DNA of 64,000 bases from Macquaria australasica (lineage: Eukaryota; Chordata; Actinopteri; Centrarchiformes; Percichthyidae), in assembly GCA_005408345.1 (NCBI GenBank), contig SEMN01000070.1, positions 1,107,001 through 1,171,000 of the forward strand. The letters are read 5' to 3'. The position numbers and the translations under genes were made by a program. Shown here piece by piece: positions 52,471 through 64,000 of the stretch (positions are counted from its first letter, which is position 1; each line of letters starts with the position of its first letter). The notes beneath the pieces were generated by a model. That model did no database searches. It was not told the DNA's origin and worked only from the letters and a program-made list of their open reading frames with translations.

Positions 52471-53261
52471 GAGTTTTCAGCCAAGCCACTTAAAGGGACC
52501 GTTCACCGAACTATATGGGCACAGCTCCTCCTGTGAAAACCACTGTAGTAAACTTAGTCAGTATTGTAAACTTTGGAATAAAACTGTAAAAGAACAGTCC
52601 ACAATAAGAAAAGGGCTGTATGATGCTATATTGTAGGCCATTACATCCAAACATTTGTTAAACTCTGATATATAACTTCTGGAAAATATCCTACTTTTTC
52701 TTTTCCGAATGTGTTAAGTGTAAATGCCTGTCACATAGTATACTATCAGAGCAATTTTGTCACCCTTCAGTACCATTTTGAAACCATGTATTACAGTTGA
52801 CCTTGACATTTCTTCTGCAAAGCTGTTATATTTTTCGCTATTTTTAAGGACTTTAGGTAAAAATAAAGCTTGAGGTGTGTGGTCTATAGTCCATAATATG
52901 GGCTTGTCTATGGCCCCCTATTCATTGCATTTACAGTAGTAGACACAGTTGCATTCTGTAGTATGAGTTGCCCTAACTTCACTGTTATGACTGATGTCTG
53001 ACCTTTGAGGAACATAAGGTATTTGAATTGGGCAGACCTGACTATGATGTAAGCTTCACTAATTATATGTTGATATCTTGGAGCTCTGGTGATTAAAGCC
53101 ATACAGTAAAATGTTAAATAACTTGACCTAACACTGCTTTGAGGAAAAGGTTCGTGCTGGTGAATAATGGCTGTACCTGGAGCGTTATGAGTGGTCAGGG
53201 GGAGGGAAGATGTATGGATGCATCATCATTAACACGAAATATTGGTATATAAAGACAAGGC

Positions 53262-54030
53262 AAGGCAGGTTTATTTGTATAATACCTTTCCAACACAGAG
53301 GCTAAAACAACATTTAAAAATATAATGAAATTGATGCTTAAATGTATTGAAATAGAATGAAATTAACTAACAAATACACACACACAAAATATTGATTAAA
53401 AAATAAATAAAGGTTGTAGTACAATAAAAGTATAGAACAGTATTACATGTCCACAAATTAAAAATAAAAGTGCAGCAGAGAATATAATCAATCAAAGGCA
53501 CAGGAAAATAAGGAAGTCTTTAATTTGAAAGTGGCTAAAGTTGGTGTGCATTTAGGATCATCAGGGAGCTGGTTCTGTGTGCAGCATAGTAGCTAAATCC
53601 TACATGGTGTTTGATTTTGACTCGAGGCACTTCCAGCTGACTGCTTCCAAAAGATCTAAGGGGCCTACTGGGTTTATATTCTTCAAGCATATCAGAGATT
53701 TATTTTAGCCTTAAGCCATTAAGTGATTTATAAACTAACAGCAGCACTTTAAAATCTGTTCTATAACTAACTGGAAGCCAGTGTAAAGATGTAAGAATGG
53801 TTCTTGCAGCAGCATCTTGAAAGGGTCAGCAGGCAGATAGTGGTCTGTAGGGAAAACCAAATAAGGGGCCGTTGCTAAAGTCCACCCTGCTAAGATGAAG
53901 GCATGAACGAGTTTCTCTAAATCTTCTGTGGACATGAAACTTCTAATTGTTGCTATTTGTAGATGATAAAAGGCTGATGCAATTATTGCCTTGATGTGGC
54001 TGCTGAAGCTCAAATCTGATGCCATTACAA
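53262..54030 (-). mobile_element. Degenerate 3' end of an L2-type LINE
   Basis: Read on the minus strand, 54023 onward encodes DLSFSSHIKAIIASAFYHL, IRSFMSTEDLEKLVHAFI and, after frame damage, the usual reverse-transcriptase C-terminal region (LHWLPV-like and YKSLNGL-like remnants). Downstream comes the 3' tail ending in complement of 'ggcaaggcaggtttatttgt'. It is 5'-truncated and broken by stops and frameshifts, so a dead copy. Assignment to L2 rather than Rex/Maui relatives is by recognition of the protein pattern. Confidence 0.75.
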
Positions 54031-55290
54031 CACAAACATTTCTAGCTCTGACTTTAGTCTTGTAGGCTAGTTGTAACTATGAAGTGAGTTTAGAGTAATT
54101 TGCAGGATTACAGGATTTATATACACCCTTATATACACCCTAAATCAACTGAAGACAACAGCAGCCACACCTTGTTTTCCAGTTTATCTAGAAGTATTTT
54201 ATGGTCAGTCAGTGGCATCAAAGGCTGCGTAAGTTTCCTGAATCACTAATCAGACAAAAGTAATTTAGTACCTTTATCAGTGCAGTCTTAAGCCAGTCAA
54301 GCCAGAATAAAACACATACAAAACAGAAGATAGAAACATATGCAGACACATACAGTACATAGGGAGAAGGGGCACATCTGTCATCTTGCCTGGACTGCTG
54401 CATACCTCAAAGCCACAGATTGCAGCACATTTTGCAGCACTGGATGCATTGAATCACAGAAACTCACAGCTAATTTAGAACATTTTCTAACATTTTCATT
54501 CAAACACAGTTTTGTGAAAATTGCTGTAAAAGTGAGTTAAATATGTGATCTTGTGCAGGAGAAAAATACATTTTCAGCTCCTCTGCATACTCACAACCAT
54601 TCATTTTAATGAAATAAATATTAATCTGGTTTCTTTGGGATAAAAAGTCTGCTAAGGTATTATATATATATAAAAAAGACTTATTGGATGATCTCTCAGT
54701 AATGCAGCTCTCTGGCCTTGATGTTTGTTAATTGCTGATTTACATTTGAAGCCAAAAGCAAGGAAACCTTTTGACAAGATCTGTTTCAATTCTAGTTTTG
54801 CAAGTCATTTCTCCTTTTATTTTTCATCCACATGTATTTCATTCTTGGGAGTTTTAATGAAGACACTTAATCATTACAATAGTTGATCAGGCACTGTGCC
54901 TCAGTATTTATGTTAATTATCATGTTCTGATTATCTTAGTTAAAACTGAAACCCCGTTGCTTAAGTAAAAATAAAAAACTTGATAGCAATACACAAAGCC
55001 TCAATGAACCAATAAGGCACATGTAAACTACAAAGTCATTCAGAAAAAATGTCAGGACTCCTCTAATGAGAGTGACCTCATACACTAACGACATACAGTT
55101 TTCAACCAGATGCTCATATATTAATAGCTCCTCCTAGGTGTTACTACTCTGTCTACACAGGTCGGCACCTCGCTGACAGTCATGGAGCACCAGGATTGAG
55201 TCCATTGATACACCATTAGAAGAATTTAGACTCAGAGAAGATCTTTAAAGTAATATCACATTATATGTCACATGAATTCTGTATTAAGGA

Positions 55291-55708
55291 CAGTAGTGAA
55301 GGAAGTATTCAGATCCTATTTGTACCAGTATTTGTATTCCTTTACAAAATACCACAATGTAAAAATTATGAAAGTATGAATAAAAAGTATCACTATGCAG
55401 GCAAAATGACCTCTGTCAGTGTTACATTATTATATAATTGGATAATAGCCTACTGATGCATTAACTGTAAGAGGCACTTTAATGTTCTAACAGGCTGCGG
55501 TGGAGCTAATTCTACCTTTTCTTTATATAGGCTATAGGTGGTTTAATTTACTGCATAACTGCATTGTATATTATATGATATTCTGAAATGTAATGGAGTA
55601 GAAATATAAAGTAGCATACAATTAAAATAGTTAAGTGAAGTACAAGTTTCTTAAAATGTTGCTTTAAAACAATTCTTGAGTAAATGTACTGAGTTACTTT
55701 CCATTGTT
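55291..55708 (+). repeat. Dispersed teleost repeat ('agtattcagatcc' family)
   Basis: It starts 'cagtagtgaaggaagtattc' and ends 'gagtaaatgtactgagttac' then tttccattg. Between are 'agtatcactatgcaggcaaa', 'tgatgcattaactgtaagag' and 'ggagtagaaatataaagtag'. I recognise this block order from a very common percomorph-type repeat, likely a non-autonomous DNA transposon. It lies about 300 bp upstream of the rgs7 GC-rich region. Confidence 0.75.
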
Positions 55709-56066
55709 GATTGAGGAAACATTGACCAGATTCTGACCCATTACCTATATATGTATAGGCTACATATTTAGAACAGAAAAATGGAAAATAAAATCTGTGC
55801 CTTATATTTTGTCCCTTCTTGACCTTTGATAAAGACTGCGAATGTTAAAATATGAATATACTGCAAGTCTGTTCTATCTCGACCTAGTTTTCAGAACCAG
55901 CATATCACTATAGTGCATATAGCAGTGCAATTTGAGCTGGAAAAATAGCTGTATGTCTCCAAAACGGGTTGTAATTTATTCTTCACACGCGATTGGTCAT
56001 GGATCGATGCGCGTTCACGGCGCTCCCGCGGTGGCGCGCCCGTGCTTCTGAGCATCGTTTGGAGAA

Positions 56067-56089
56067 GAGGAGAGGAGAGGAGAGGAGAG
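56067..56089. repeat. (GAGAG)n tandem repeat
   Basis: Four to five GAGAG units in the rgs7 promoter or 5'UTR, seen directly. Confidence 0.8.
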
Positions 56090-56259
56090 ATAGAGACAGA
56101 GAGCTGTACCACTCCAAGTGTCCACCGAATGTCTGCCTCTTCACGTTGCCAATGAATAATCCTCGCATTCCTATGTCTGCCAGTTGACATACTGAACGCG
56201 AAGGACCAGGCTTCCACCTCCGATTCAGGAGTCCTACAGCGGGCTGCGCGTTTTTTCAG
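56090..56259 (+). other. rgs7: Inferred rgs7 non-coding first exon (5' limit unknown)
   Basis: A good donor, cag|gtgagc, follows base 56259 at the end of the CpG-rich region. The next gene feature on this strand is an exon acceptor at 57224 with the start codon inside it, so a 5'UTR exon here is likely. The left boundary is a guess. Confidence 0.4.
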
Positions 56260-57224
56260 GTGAGCTCCCTCCTTTCTCCTCCGGTGACCGACGTCGCTGT
56301 GTTGTCTGTGTATTTTACGCGCTATTCGTGATTAAGAAGAGGGACTGGGGCACGGGCGTTTTGCGGTAGCTGTCCAAGGTGCTGAAACGGGCAGTGGCTT
56401 GTGGTAAGAAAAACACAGTAGCCTATAGTGGAGCTAACGTCCTCATGTTAGGAGCAGGTTACATGACTTCGCTGTTTGCATGCTATAGGCTGTTTAATGT
56501 TGCAGACTAAACCTCCCAAAGATGTCGTGTGGGTGTCGTAAGGGGGAGAAAGAATGATGAAGCTCTAACGTGCATGCGATATCCGTTGCATTTGCACAGT
56601 CTTGCACGTCTTGACTATGGCTGCTCTACCCGAATGGATGTATCTAAGCTGCATTGTAGAGTACCTCCTCCAGGCACGGTGTGTTGTTTTACTGCATTTA
56701 CCGTTGTCAGGGTCCGGGTCTTCACCTCACCTTATCTTGCCATTGCACTCTTAGGGTGCATCCATAGTAGGTGCCTCGCTGGATGTGAGGTTTGCTGCTG
56801 ATTCCTCTGATGTCAACAAACAGTAAAAGGTTATCACTGTTTCAGGCATTGATTTTTCTGTACAATGAATCCATCTGAGAATAGAGTGAAAATAGTCCTA
56901 CATGGTGCCAATCCTTGTTTTTCAAATTGAACTTTTGCCCCCTTTCACTGGGATTTCACATTGTACCATCAACCATACCTTGTTCAAAGTCAGCTGCCTG
57001 TCTTAAAAAAATGTCCTTGTCAAGACCTTGTGAAATGTAAAATGTTAAATGTGTAGCCCAACAGGAGCTCTGCACATCTGTTCCATGTGGAAATGTCAAT
57101 TAAGTTGTAACGTGATCCAGGCCACAAGTTGTGTAAATTGTTCGCTTCTTGGTAAAGGTAAGGGCAAGTCACGTTCAGGCTCCATTGTTCTTCTGATGGA
57201 CCAACATATCTATTCTCTCCACAG
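56260..57224 (+). other. Inferred rgs7 5'UTR intron
   Basis: It lies between donor gtgagc at 56260 and acceptor ctccacag ending at 57224. Nothing else is recognised in these 965 bp. Confidence 0.4.
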
Positions 57225-57268
57225 CAGGAGCTCCTGACATTTCCTGTGGCAGATTTACTTACTGGATC

Positions 57269-57346
57269 ATGGCACAGACCAACAGCGGTGGGCAGGGGAC
57301 CAACGGGGTAGCGGATGAGTCCCCCAACATGATAGTGTACAGAAAG
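57269..57346 (+). CDS. rgs7: rgs7 (regulator of G-protein signaling 7), first coding exon
   Basis: R7-family RGS proteins bind G-beta-5 through a GGL domain and accelerate GTP hydrolysis on Gi/o, mainly in neurons and retina. This exon gives 26 codons, MAQTNSGGQG TNGVADESPN MIVYRK, in phase 0. It lies within an exon that starts after the acceptor ccacag (57224) and ends at donor gtaagg. The block 'NGVADESPNM.VYRK' matches human RGS7 almost exactly; RGS6 has an extra PEES-type insertion and Cys in VYCK, so rgs7 is preferred. The DEP, GGL and RGS domains would be in exons right of the window; I found none up to base 64000. The ATG is the conserved family start. Confidence 0.88.
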
Positions 57347-57581
57347 GTAAGGCAGCTGCTATTTTTAGTCTGCACGTGAGTGTTTGTGAGTGTGAGCATG
57401 TGTAACTCTCTCGCATCAATTTACTTGACGATGAGCTGTGCAATGGAAATTGTTAATGCTAATGGCAAGACAGTGTTCTTGTGCCATGGTTGATTTAGGG
57501 GTTGTAATGATGATGGGGATGAGAGCGCGGTGCAATTTTTCTCTCACAACATGCATGACATGCATGTAGGTTCAGAATATG

Positions 57582-57619
57582 CACACACACACACATACAC
57601 ACACACACACACACACACA
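57582..57619. repeat. Interrupted (CA)n microsatellite
   Basis: CA run with one cata interruption, seen directly. Confidence 0.95.
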
Positions 57620-60428
57620 GTGAGACACCCTGACAGGCATGCACACATTTTCTGGCTTAACCATCAGCTTTTATTGCTAACACGTTGGGGATGGATTTTT
57701 AACTGAATGACATTAATGGAACCGAAAGGAAGCCAAAGGCTTTTTAACCATTGTTCATTACGCTGCTAGTGGTGTATTCCTTCACTGTTAAATCTGTTAC
57801 TACATTAGAGAATTAGAGAAAGGGAGGGGCGTGAAATGGCCCACTGCTGAGACACCTTAATCCAGTACTGCTCTTAACATCAAACGGATTAATGAAATAA
57901 TAATCTGCAAGGAAGTTAGCATTTGTTTACTTTGAGGCTTGAGGTCCAATTAGAGTTTCTTATAGAAACTTTAACACCTGTAGTGTGAAATATAGATATA
58001 CACTGCTCCTCATGTGCACTGATTTGGTTGTAATATTTTCTTTTCCCTGGAAAAAAAACTGCAAAATTTAAGATAAACATACAAATAGGACGTTTTGAAA
58101 ATTGCTTTTGCTACCATCAGAATAGGCTTCTGTTCCCTGTTGGTGCTGTTATTGTCTAATAGCTATAGGGAATTCTGTTTTAGTATAAACCATGCTGTAT
58201 GTGTTGCATTTCTTGCTCATAAAATCCAATGCCTAATTCACTTATCCCAGGTATCATTATTCCATAATTAAGTGTGGTTGGGGTCTATCTTATGGTGTCC
58301 TGCAAATTATTAAACATCTAAAGTATCACACATTATGGGCAATGTAATGTTTTGCTTCACTCTCAGATGCACCAGTGAAGTGACCGTTTTCACATCTTAC
58401 TTGTGGATGACTCAAGCATTGAGTGAATTTCTTCATCTCATTCTCTTCACCCTTCAGCGAATGCTCCCATTCCATCTGCGACAGCTTCTGCACACCAGGA
58501 CGAGGATACGCTTAGCATGATATCATAGATTGACGGTCTTTTATAGCACTCACAGCGTGTTAGGCAATATTACTGCCAGTGTGGGACAAGATTTGCTAGA
58601 AGTGCCGCTATGCTTGTAGCAGAAAGGATCTTCCCAAAGCAAGACGACAGGCTCATAAACTATATTGTTCATAAAGTAGGCCAAGTATTGAGGATAATGG
58701 AGATAAAATGAATGTGACTGGTTTTGTAATTCCTGGTTGTGTTTTATTTTGCGTGGTCATGTCTCTTATTAAGTTTCATTTTAATATGAAACAGTATCAA
58801 AATATGCTAAGGCATGAAAACTAGTTGCATCCTGTATAAGAGCATTAAATATTGACTTGAGGTCTTTCCAGCTATTCAATTACATGTGATGGCTCTTCCT
58901 TTCTCCTGCTATTGATCTGAAAGTCCTGCTTTTTCGACCATGGCATAAAGGATCTGTAGAACCAAGTATGCAAATAAGCGAAACATCCTTAGCCTGCGTG
59001 TTTATTTTGAAGCTTTTACCTTCAGCAACCAGACTTAAATTTTGTTTTTGTTTTTTACATTTTTTCAAAATTAGGAGGCAAGGAGGATTTTAAACTTAAC
59101 GAGCTGTTTGTTCTCAAATGTTTGGTCAGATTAATAGCTTAGTTACAAAGCTTTCATACATCATTCAATTCCTCACTTCTCACCACTTGACCACACATGG
59201 CCGCAGCCTGGCTCTGTGCACTGACTGACCTAGATACACTGCAGAATGAAAGAACACGGTGAAGGCAACGAGGATGAAATCGTGTTTCTGGAGTGGGTTT
59301 AACTTAAACTGCAACTGGAAGGAGCACTGTCTGTAGACATGTGGATACCGCCAGGATGAACAGGTGCCCCAAATGCTTTTCAGATGGAGATGACTTGGCA
59401 GAGGTGTTGCAACCTACGTTGACTGGGCCACACAAAGATGAGATGAATTTTCAAGTGGAAAACATGCTTTTATGTTCTGTTTTGCTGCTCAGACCTAATG
59501 TACAATATCATAAATACATAGTGGAAACCCTAATGTTGATATTAAGCAACTGGCCACATCTACTCAATAGTTAACAATGTGGTAGTAGAGTATAGTAGTG
59601 GAAGGATTATGTAATAAGAGCAGAGGGAGTTTTATGGTAGAGGACAGCAGAAAGTGGTTTGATAGTCCTTCCACTGGGAGCATAACTATATCCTTTCACT
59701 CTCTCAATCTTTCTTTCTCTCTGGCCCATCCACCCCTCCATTCCTGTCATTAACATCTAATGAAAATGGATGGGTGAGCTGAGGTGTTGACCCGCTTGCT
59801 GTGGAGATGTGTGCAGCGATGTCTGTTTTCCTCAAGGAGGCATGCACACAAAAGTGCCGTGCTTGAATGAATACATAGATGCATTGAAAATGTTGACGCA
59901 CAAGTACACACACAGCATTTAAACAGCAGAAACACATGTACAAACGCACACAGCTGGCTTCGTGATGAACTAATTCATTGACAACAGTCGCTGGCGACCC
60001 TGAAAATTTCATCACTCACTATATGAATCCAAGGATGATACTAACAAGTAATATGTTTATCAAGAAATGCCAATAAAATATTTAATGGAATGATTCAGTG
60101 GATATGCACAGCATGTCTGAGGGTCTAGATCATTACTTACCGTATGAAAGCCTTTGTGATGTCTTGCTGCTCACACATTAATCGTGTCAGGCTTATATCA
60201 TCAAGTGTACCAGGGTGTAGTGTATGTGTGTGTTTTTTTCATGCCTGCTCACATGTGTGCGCCATGAATAATGCCGCGATCCATGTGTGATCATGTGTGT
60301 ATGCTGTATGTAGGGCAAATGTTGCTAAGAGAGAGTCCTGAATTTTTTATGCGAGCCTAAAACAGCTCTGGCGAAGTTCATAGCCACCGAGCATGAGGAG
60401 GGAACATCTTCTCTCACCAGCCAGCGCT

Positions 60429-60463
60429 TTGTGTGTGTGCGTCTGTGTGTGAGTGTGTGTGTG
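60429..60463. repeat. Interrupted (TG)n microsatellite
   Basis: TG runs interrupted by cgtc and ga, seen directly. Confidence 0.9.
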
Positions 60464-63400
60464 CTGCTTGTAATTAAGTGGGTGGTAAGAAAGAGGAAAG
60501 ACAACACACAGTAATATATATTAAAATGATTTGATTTAACATACAGCATAGACAGACATAGTAAAATATTGATGTTTTCTCTACATTGACTTTATCCTCA
60601 GAAAGTGAAGATCCACAGTACTCAGCAGTCTCTTCCAACTTTATTAAGTCAGTAAAAAAGATGAGCACAAAGGCTGCAGACACAGTTAACAGTCTCCCAA
60701 CTGAAATGTTGTCATATACCAGACACCCACCTTTACAACCTCACCTATTCTCATATCTTTGACACATTTTCCTTAGAAATGGCACAGCATGTTGGCTTTT
60801 CTCCATCGCAAGTTCTCTGTTGCACAAGAGAAAATATGACATTTTCTTGATTGAAACATTTCTGTTGCCTCCCCCGCCACATCACATTGGCAGAGCTTTT
60901 AAAACGGTGCAACAGAAATGCTCATCTCTACCAGTTTTTTGGCTTGAAATGTAATAATTTAACGATCCACAAGTTGCAAAATTCCACTCGCAGCTTTGCT
61001 TCTCAGAGTATTTTTGCAAAGAGAACAGTTAGTCACTTGATTCTAGAAAAATTGTTTCAAATAAGTTGATTTGCCTTACAACAATGGCAGATTTTCCACT
61101 AGTTTCTAGACAAATATGATTTTCAGGATTCCATACAAGATAAGATAAATTGTTAAGATTACTTTTTTTTTTTTGCAATATACTGTAACTACTGGAGTCT
61201 GATCTTCCTCTGTGATGTAGTATCTGACAACTGAGGCACCAGCCCACTCTTATTTACATCTGAGCTGCCGACGGGCATCCAGTAATTGTTCTTCCAGCAG
61301 CCAGTTTGGCTTCTGTCTCAGTGCAGAGCGATTAATCCTGTACTGTATGTTTAGTGTTTTTTTTCCCATTGAGCACATGCAACATTGTACCATACTGTTA
61401 CTGTTACCTTCAGTTGATATGGGAGAGAACTGTTTTACATTCTGCTGCTCACATAAATATTAATACTGTACATCTTTGAAGTAATTGGTCCCTGGTGAAA
61501 CTTGAGTTTTCCTGCAGATGACAGTGATGCAAAATGAGTGCATGAGTCTGTGGTTCTTATTGTTGTTGCACATTTCACCACTTCACAGTATGTAAACAAA
61601 CTAATTGTAGGAATTATGGCCAAACAATGTCAGATAATGGAATATACAACGTCACATAAATTATAATTATTGCCACTTTTATGTTCAGGTTCAGGTAGCT
61701 TATTTGACCCGATAGTACATGTAAAACTAGCATGGAATACAGACATGTTTTTTTCCCAGTAGTTCCTTTACAAACAAAGGAAAAATGAACAAGTTCCCGA
61801 TGAATATATGCTTCAAATCATCATCATTCAACAAAGTCATGCAATTTATTTCATGTCATGTGACCAAATACAACATTACATGTCATGGTTATTACTTTGA
61901 CTACAATTTAGTTTGCTATGTGGCAACATTTTCCAATGTTTATGTAGCAACTAGAATCCCAAAATAGCTTTTGCATATAACATAAAACAGGAATTCCCCT
62001 CTGAGAATAATAATGGCCAGTAGTCAAGTCAAAAAGATTATGAACATTTCTTTACCAGCTTTCCTTCTAACAACATTTGCATTCTCTCTGTGTTTTCAGC
62101 GTCAGGGAACTCTGTCCTTCACACTTTTGAAAAAGGGTGTTGATGCTGCACTGTGAGGTTTGAACCATTTCATCTTAGTGCGTCACAGTAATGAAGTAAT
62201 GAACAAACAGAAATAACAAACAGGGCAAAGGTATTAGTGCATGCTATTGATTTGTCAATTGATTAAATGGTTGTGAACAAGAGATCATTTTGCAGGAACA
62301 AGACTGTCCCTCTCCTCTGTATCACTGCAACACAGCAGTAATACAGTATTGTTAGACGATGCACAACTGCAGTCATTATTAATACACTGGCCCCTCATTT
62401 AGACTACTACATATTGAGCAGAGATCTTCTCATCAGAAAGCATTTTTCAATCTAGGCCTAATCTGCATCTGTTAAACCTACCCTATACCAGTCTGCCCTG
62501 TTATCAATACAATTTCCCAACCATCCTACATTGTTCATGAGTCATAAAGCAGAGGGAACTGAATACATTTTCAGCTTTTTCTCAGTTAAGAGCCAGATTG
62601 AAGGGTTCTTGTACAGCCTGTCTCCCTCAATCTGCAATCAGAAGATCAGGAAGACCGGGAGAAAGAGGGAGAGAGGGGGGTGAGGTGGGATGATCTATAA
62701 TTGCCAGATCAGAGAGAAATCTTTGTGTGTGAAGTAGGGCTCTTTGTATGTCAGCTTGCCAGCCAGGCCTTTTCTCTTCCTGTGTATGAAAACACGCATG
62801 TTCTTTTTTGCACACACTGTTGAGGGAAAGTGTGGGTGTTTGGCAGACACTGCTGGATGGAAAATTGGCATTTATGGCTTTGTGTGTTTCAAACTAATCC
62901 ATTTTGCCTGTATTTGCTGACATCAATACCTAAACGCCAATTAGAGGGGCTGGCATTAGTGACACATGCTACAGTTGATAGTAGTGTATTTCTGGTATCT
63001 CATCATACTACTGGGGGCTAAGAAAATCCACCTGGCCATGCTGCGTTTTGTCACAATCCAATGTGTAAATGATACATTCCACAAATACTATAAGTGACTG
63101 GAGGCTTTCTCGACAAAACCAATTTGAGGACGTGTACAGTACAGTTTATGTGAGTAGTTAATTCTCCTCAGTCCTACTTTTGGCTTTAAAAGAGACAATA
63201 TTAAATGACAAAATAAACAGAAAGAAAGGCACACAGAGAGGATATACACAGTAGGTGGCACTATCAGAGGCAAGTTATAACTGTTACTCTATCACTTACC
63301 ACATCTGAATACTCATAAGTACTCTTTCTTTGATAGCTTAGCAATTAGTCAACATTAGTGGCTATGAACATCTAAATCCTATAGTTTGTTCTGGTTGGAG

Positions 63401-63667
63401 CTAACTATCTCGGGCTGGAAGCCAGAGCCATTAAAGTGACACTCTGCAACCATTTGCAGAGAATTATTTTCATACAGAATGCAGTTTTGGGGGGAAATGT
63501 AATGCTACCTTGACTATGTTTTATCAGACAAAACATTACATTTTTCACATACAGGTTATATGTGAAAGATTTCCTACTTTAGCACCCTCCTGTGGCACCG
63601 CTGAGCTACAAAACATGCAGATTTAACATATCTGCAAAACATTCACTGTCAAGGTTTAGCTTTTTTT

Positions 63668-64000
63668 GTTATTCCTATAAGGAATATGTTTATTTGTTTT
63701 CTTGCCGAGAGTGAGATAAGAGGATCAATACCACTCTCATATCTGTCTGTTCTGCCTACCAGCACCTCTAAAGCTCGCTAATTATCACGTTACACAGTTT
63801 GTACAGATTAAATAAATGAGATATAATGTGTTAATTGGTGAGCTTTGCAGATGCTGGTTTTGTTTCCAGTTTTTATACTAAAGCTAGGCTAACCAGCTGC
63901 TGGCTCCAGCTTCATATTGAAGGGACAAATATGAGAGTGGTATCAATCTTCTCATCTAACTCTGGGCAAGAAAGCAAATAAGCATATTTTTAAAAAGGTG
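63668..64000. mobile_element. Foldback element, copy 2 (cut by window edge)
   Basis: The left arm has 'tttcttgccgagagtgagat' and 'accactctcatatctgtctg'; the right arm has 'cttcatattgaagggacaaa' and 'tggtatcaatcttctcatct'. These mirror each other and match the copy at 14239-14639. The right terminus may lie just beyond base 64000. Confidence 0.8.

Larger units (their letters stand above)
52471..55984. other. Intergenic between ube2d1-like gene and rgs7
   Basis: About 3.5 kb without a gene. It holds the L2 LINE remnant (53262-54030) and a dispersed repeat (55291-55708). The rest is AT-rich and unrecognised. Confidence 0.8.
55985..56400 (+). promoter_or_regulatory. rgs7 promoter/first-exon region, CpG-rich
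   Basis: A sharp rise in CpG (cgcgttcacggcgctcccgc, ggtggcgcgcccgtg) around 55987-56045, continuing to about 56370. It contains a tandem GAGAG run at 56067-56089. It immediately precedes the inferred non-coding exon of rgs7. No TATA box is evident. Confidence 0.5.
57347..64000 (+). other. rgs7 intron (part)
   Basis: At least 6.6 kb of intron following the first coding exon. It holds CA/TG microsatellites (57582, 60429) and the second foldback element at the right edge. No DEP-domain exon or nested gene was found. Confidence 0.75.

Noticed and set aside
52295..56259. Bidirectional promoter for ube2d1-like and rgs7
   Set aside because: The two 5' ends are nearly 4 kb apart with an L2 remnant and another repeat between them.

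Overview
The window is vertebrate nuclear DNA, almost certainly from a teleost fish. It has GT-AG spliced genes with short exons in long AT-rich introns, three recognisable vertebrate proteins, and several dispersed repeats I recognise as typical of teleosts: a tRNA-derived SINE with the tail 'ctatataaatgcag', an L2-type LINE 3' end, a foldback element with long inverted arms, and the 'gctgcaacaattag' and 'cagtagtgaaggaagtattc' repeats. The species cannot be named from the sequence. There is no operon structure, CRISPR array, phage or bacterial feature.

Layout. (1) Bases 1-47768, minus strand: the 5' part of bicc1 (Bicaudal-C homolog 1, an RNA-binding KH-domain protein). Thirteen coding exons can be joined with unbroken reading frame, giving 622 codons plus one base. 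They cover the N-terminus, the KH/KH-like region and part of the Ser/Pro-rich linker. The rest, including the C-terminal SAM domain, lies left of base 1. Intron 1 alone is about 17 kb. (2) Bases 49858-52294, minus strand: a complete seven-exon UBE2D-class ubiquitin-conjugating enzyme of 147 aa, closest to UBE2D1/UBE2D4 and called ube2d1-like. (3) Bases about 56000-64000, plus strand: the 5' end of an R7-family RGS gene, best read as rgs7. It has a GC-rich promoter/first-exon region, a 5'UTR intron and a first coding exon of 26 codons; the rest lies right of the window. Between the second and third genes sits a degraded L2 LINE tail and another dispersed repeat.

The genes do not form a pathway. 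bicc1 is a post-transcriptional regulator (maternal mRNA control, Wnt/planar polarity, kidney and cilia biology). ube2d1 is a promiscuous E2 enzyme. rgs7 is a neuronal GTPase-activating protein for Gi/o. In mammals UBE2D1 lies upstream of BICC1 on the same strand with TFAM between them. Here that order is kept, but no tfam is visible in the roughly 2.1 kb gap, and an RGS7-type gene, which is on another chromosome in human, follows.

I found no undescribed biological system. The observations most worth checking are the sequence-divergent E2, the loss of tfam from the conserved block, weak 5' splice sites on two consecutive bicc1 exons, a GT microsatellite next to a bicc1 5' splice site, a perfect 16-bp hairpin in intron 1, and the two copies of the foldback element. 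Most open reading frames over 60 codons here are chance frames in introns and repeats and are not listed.
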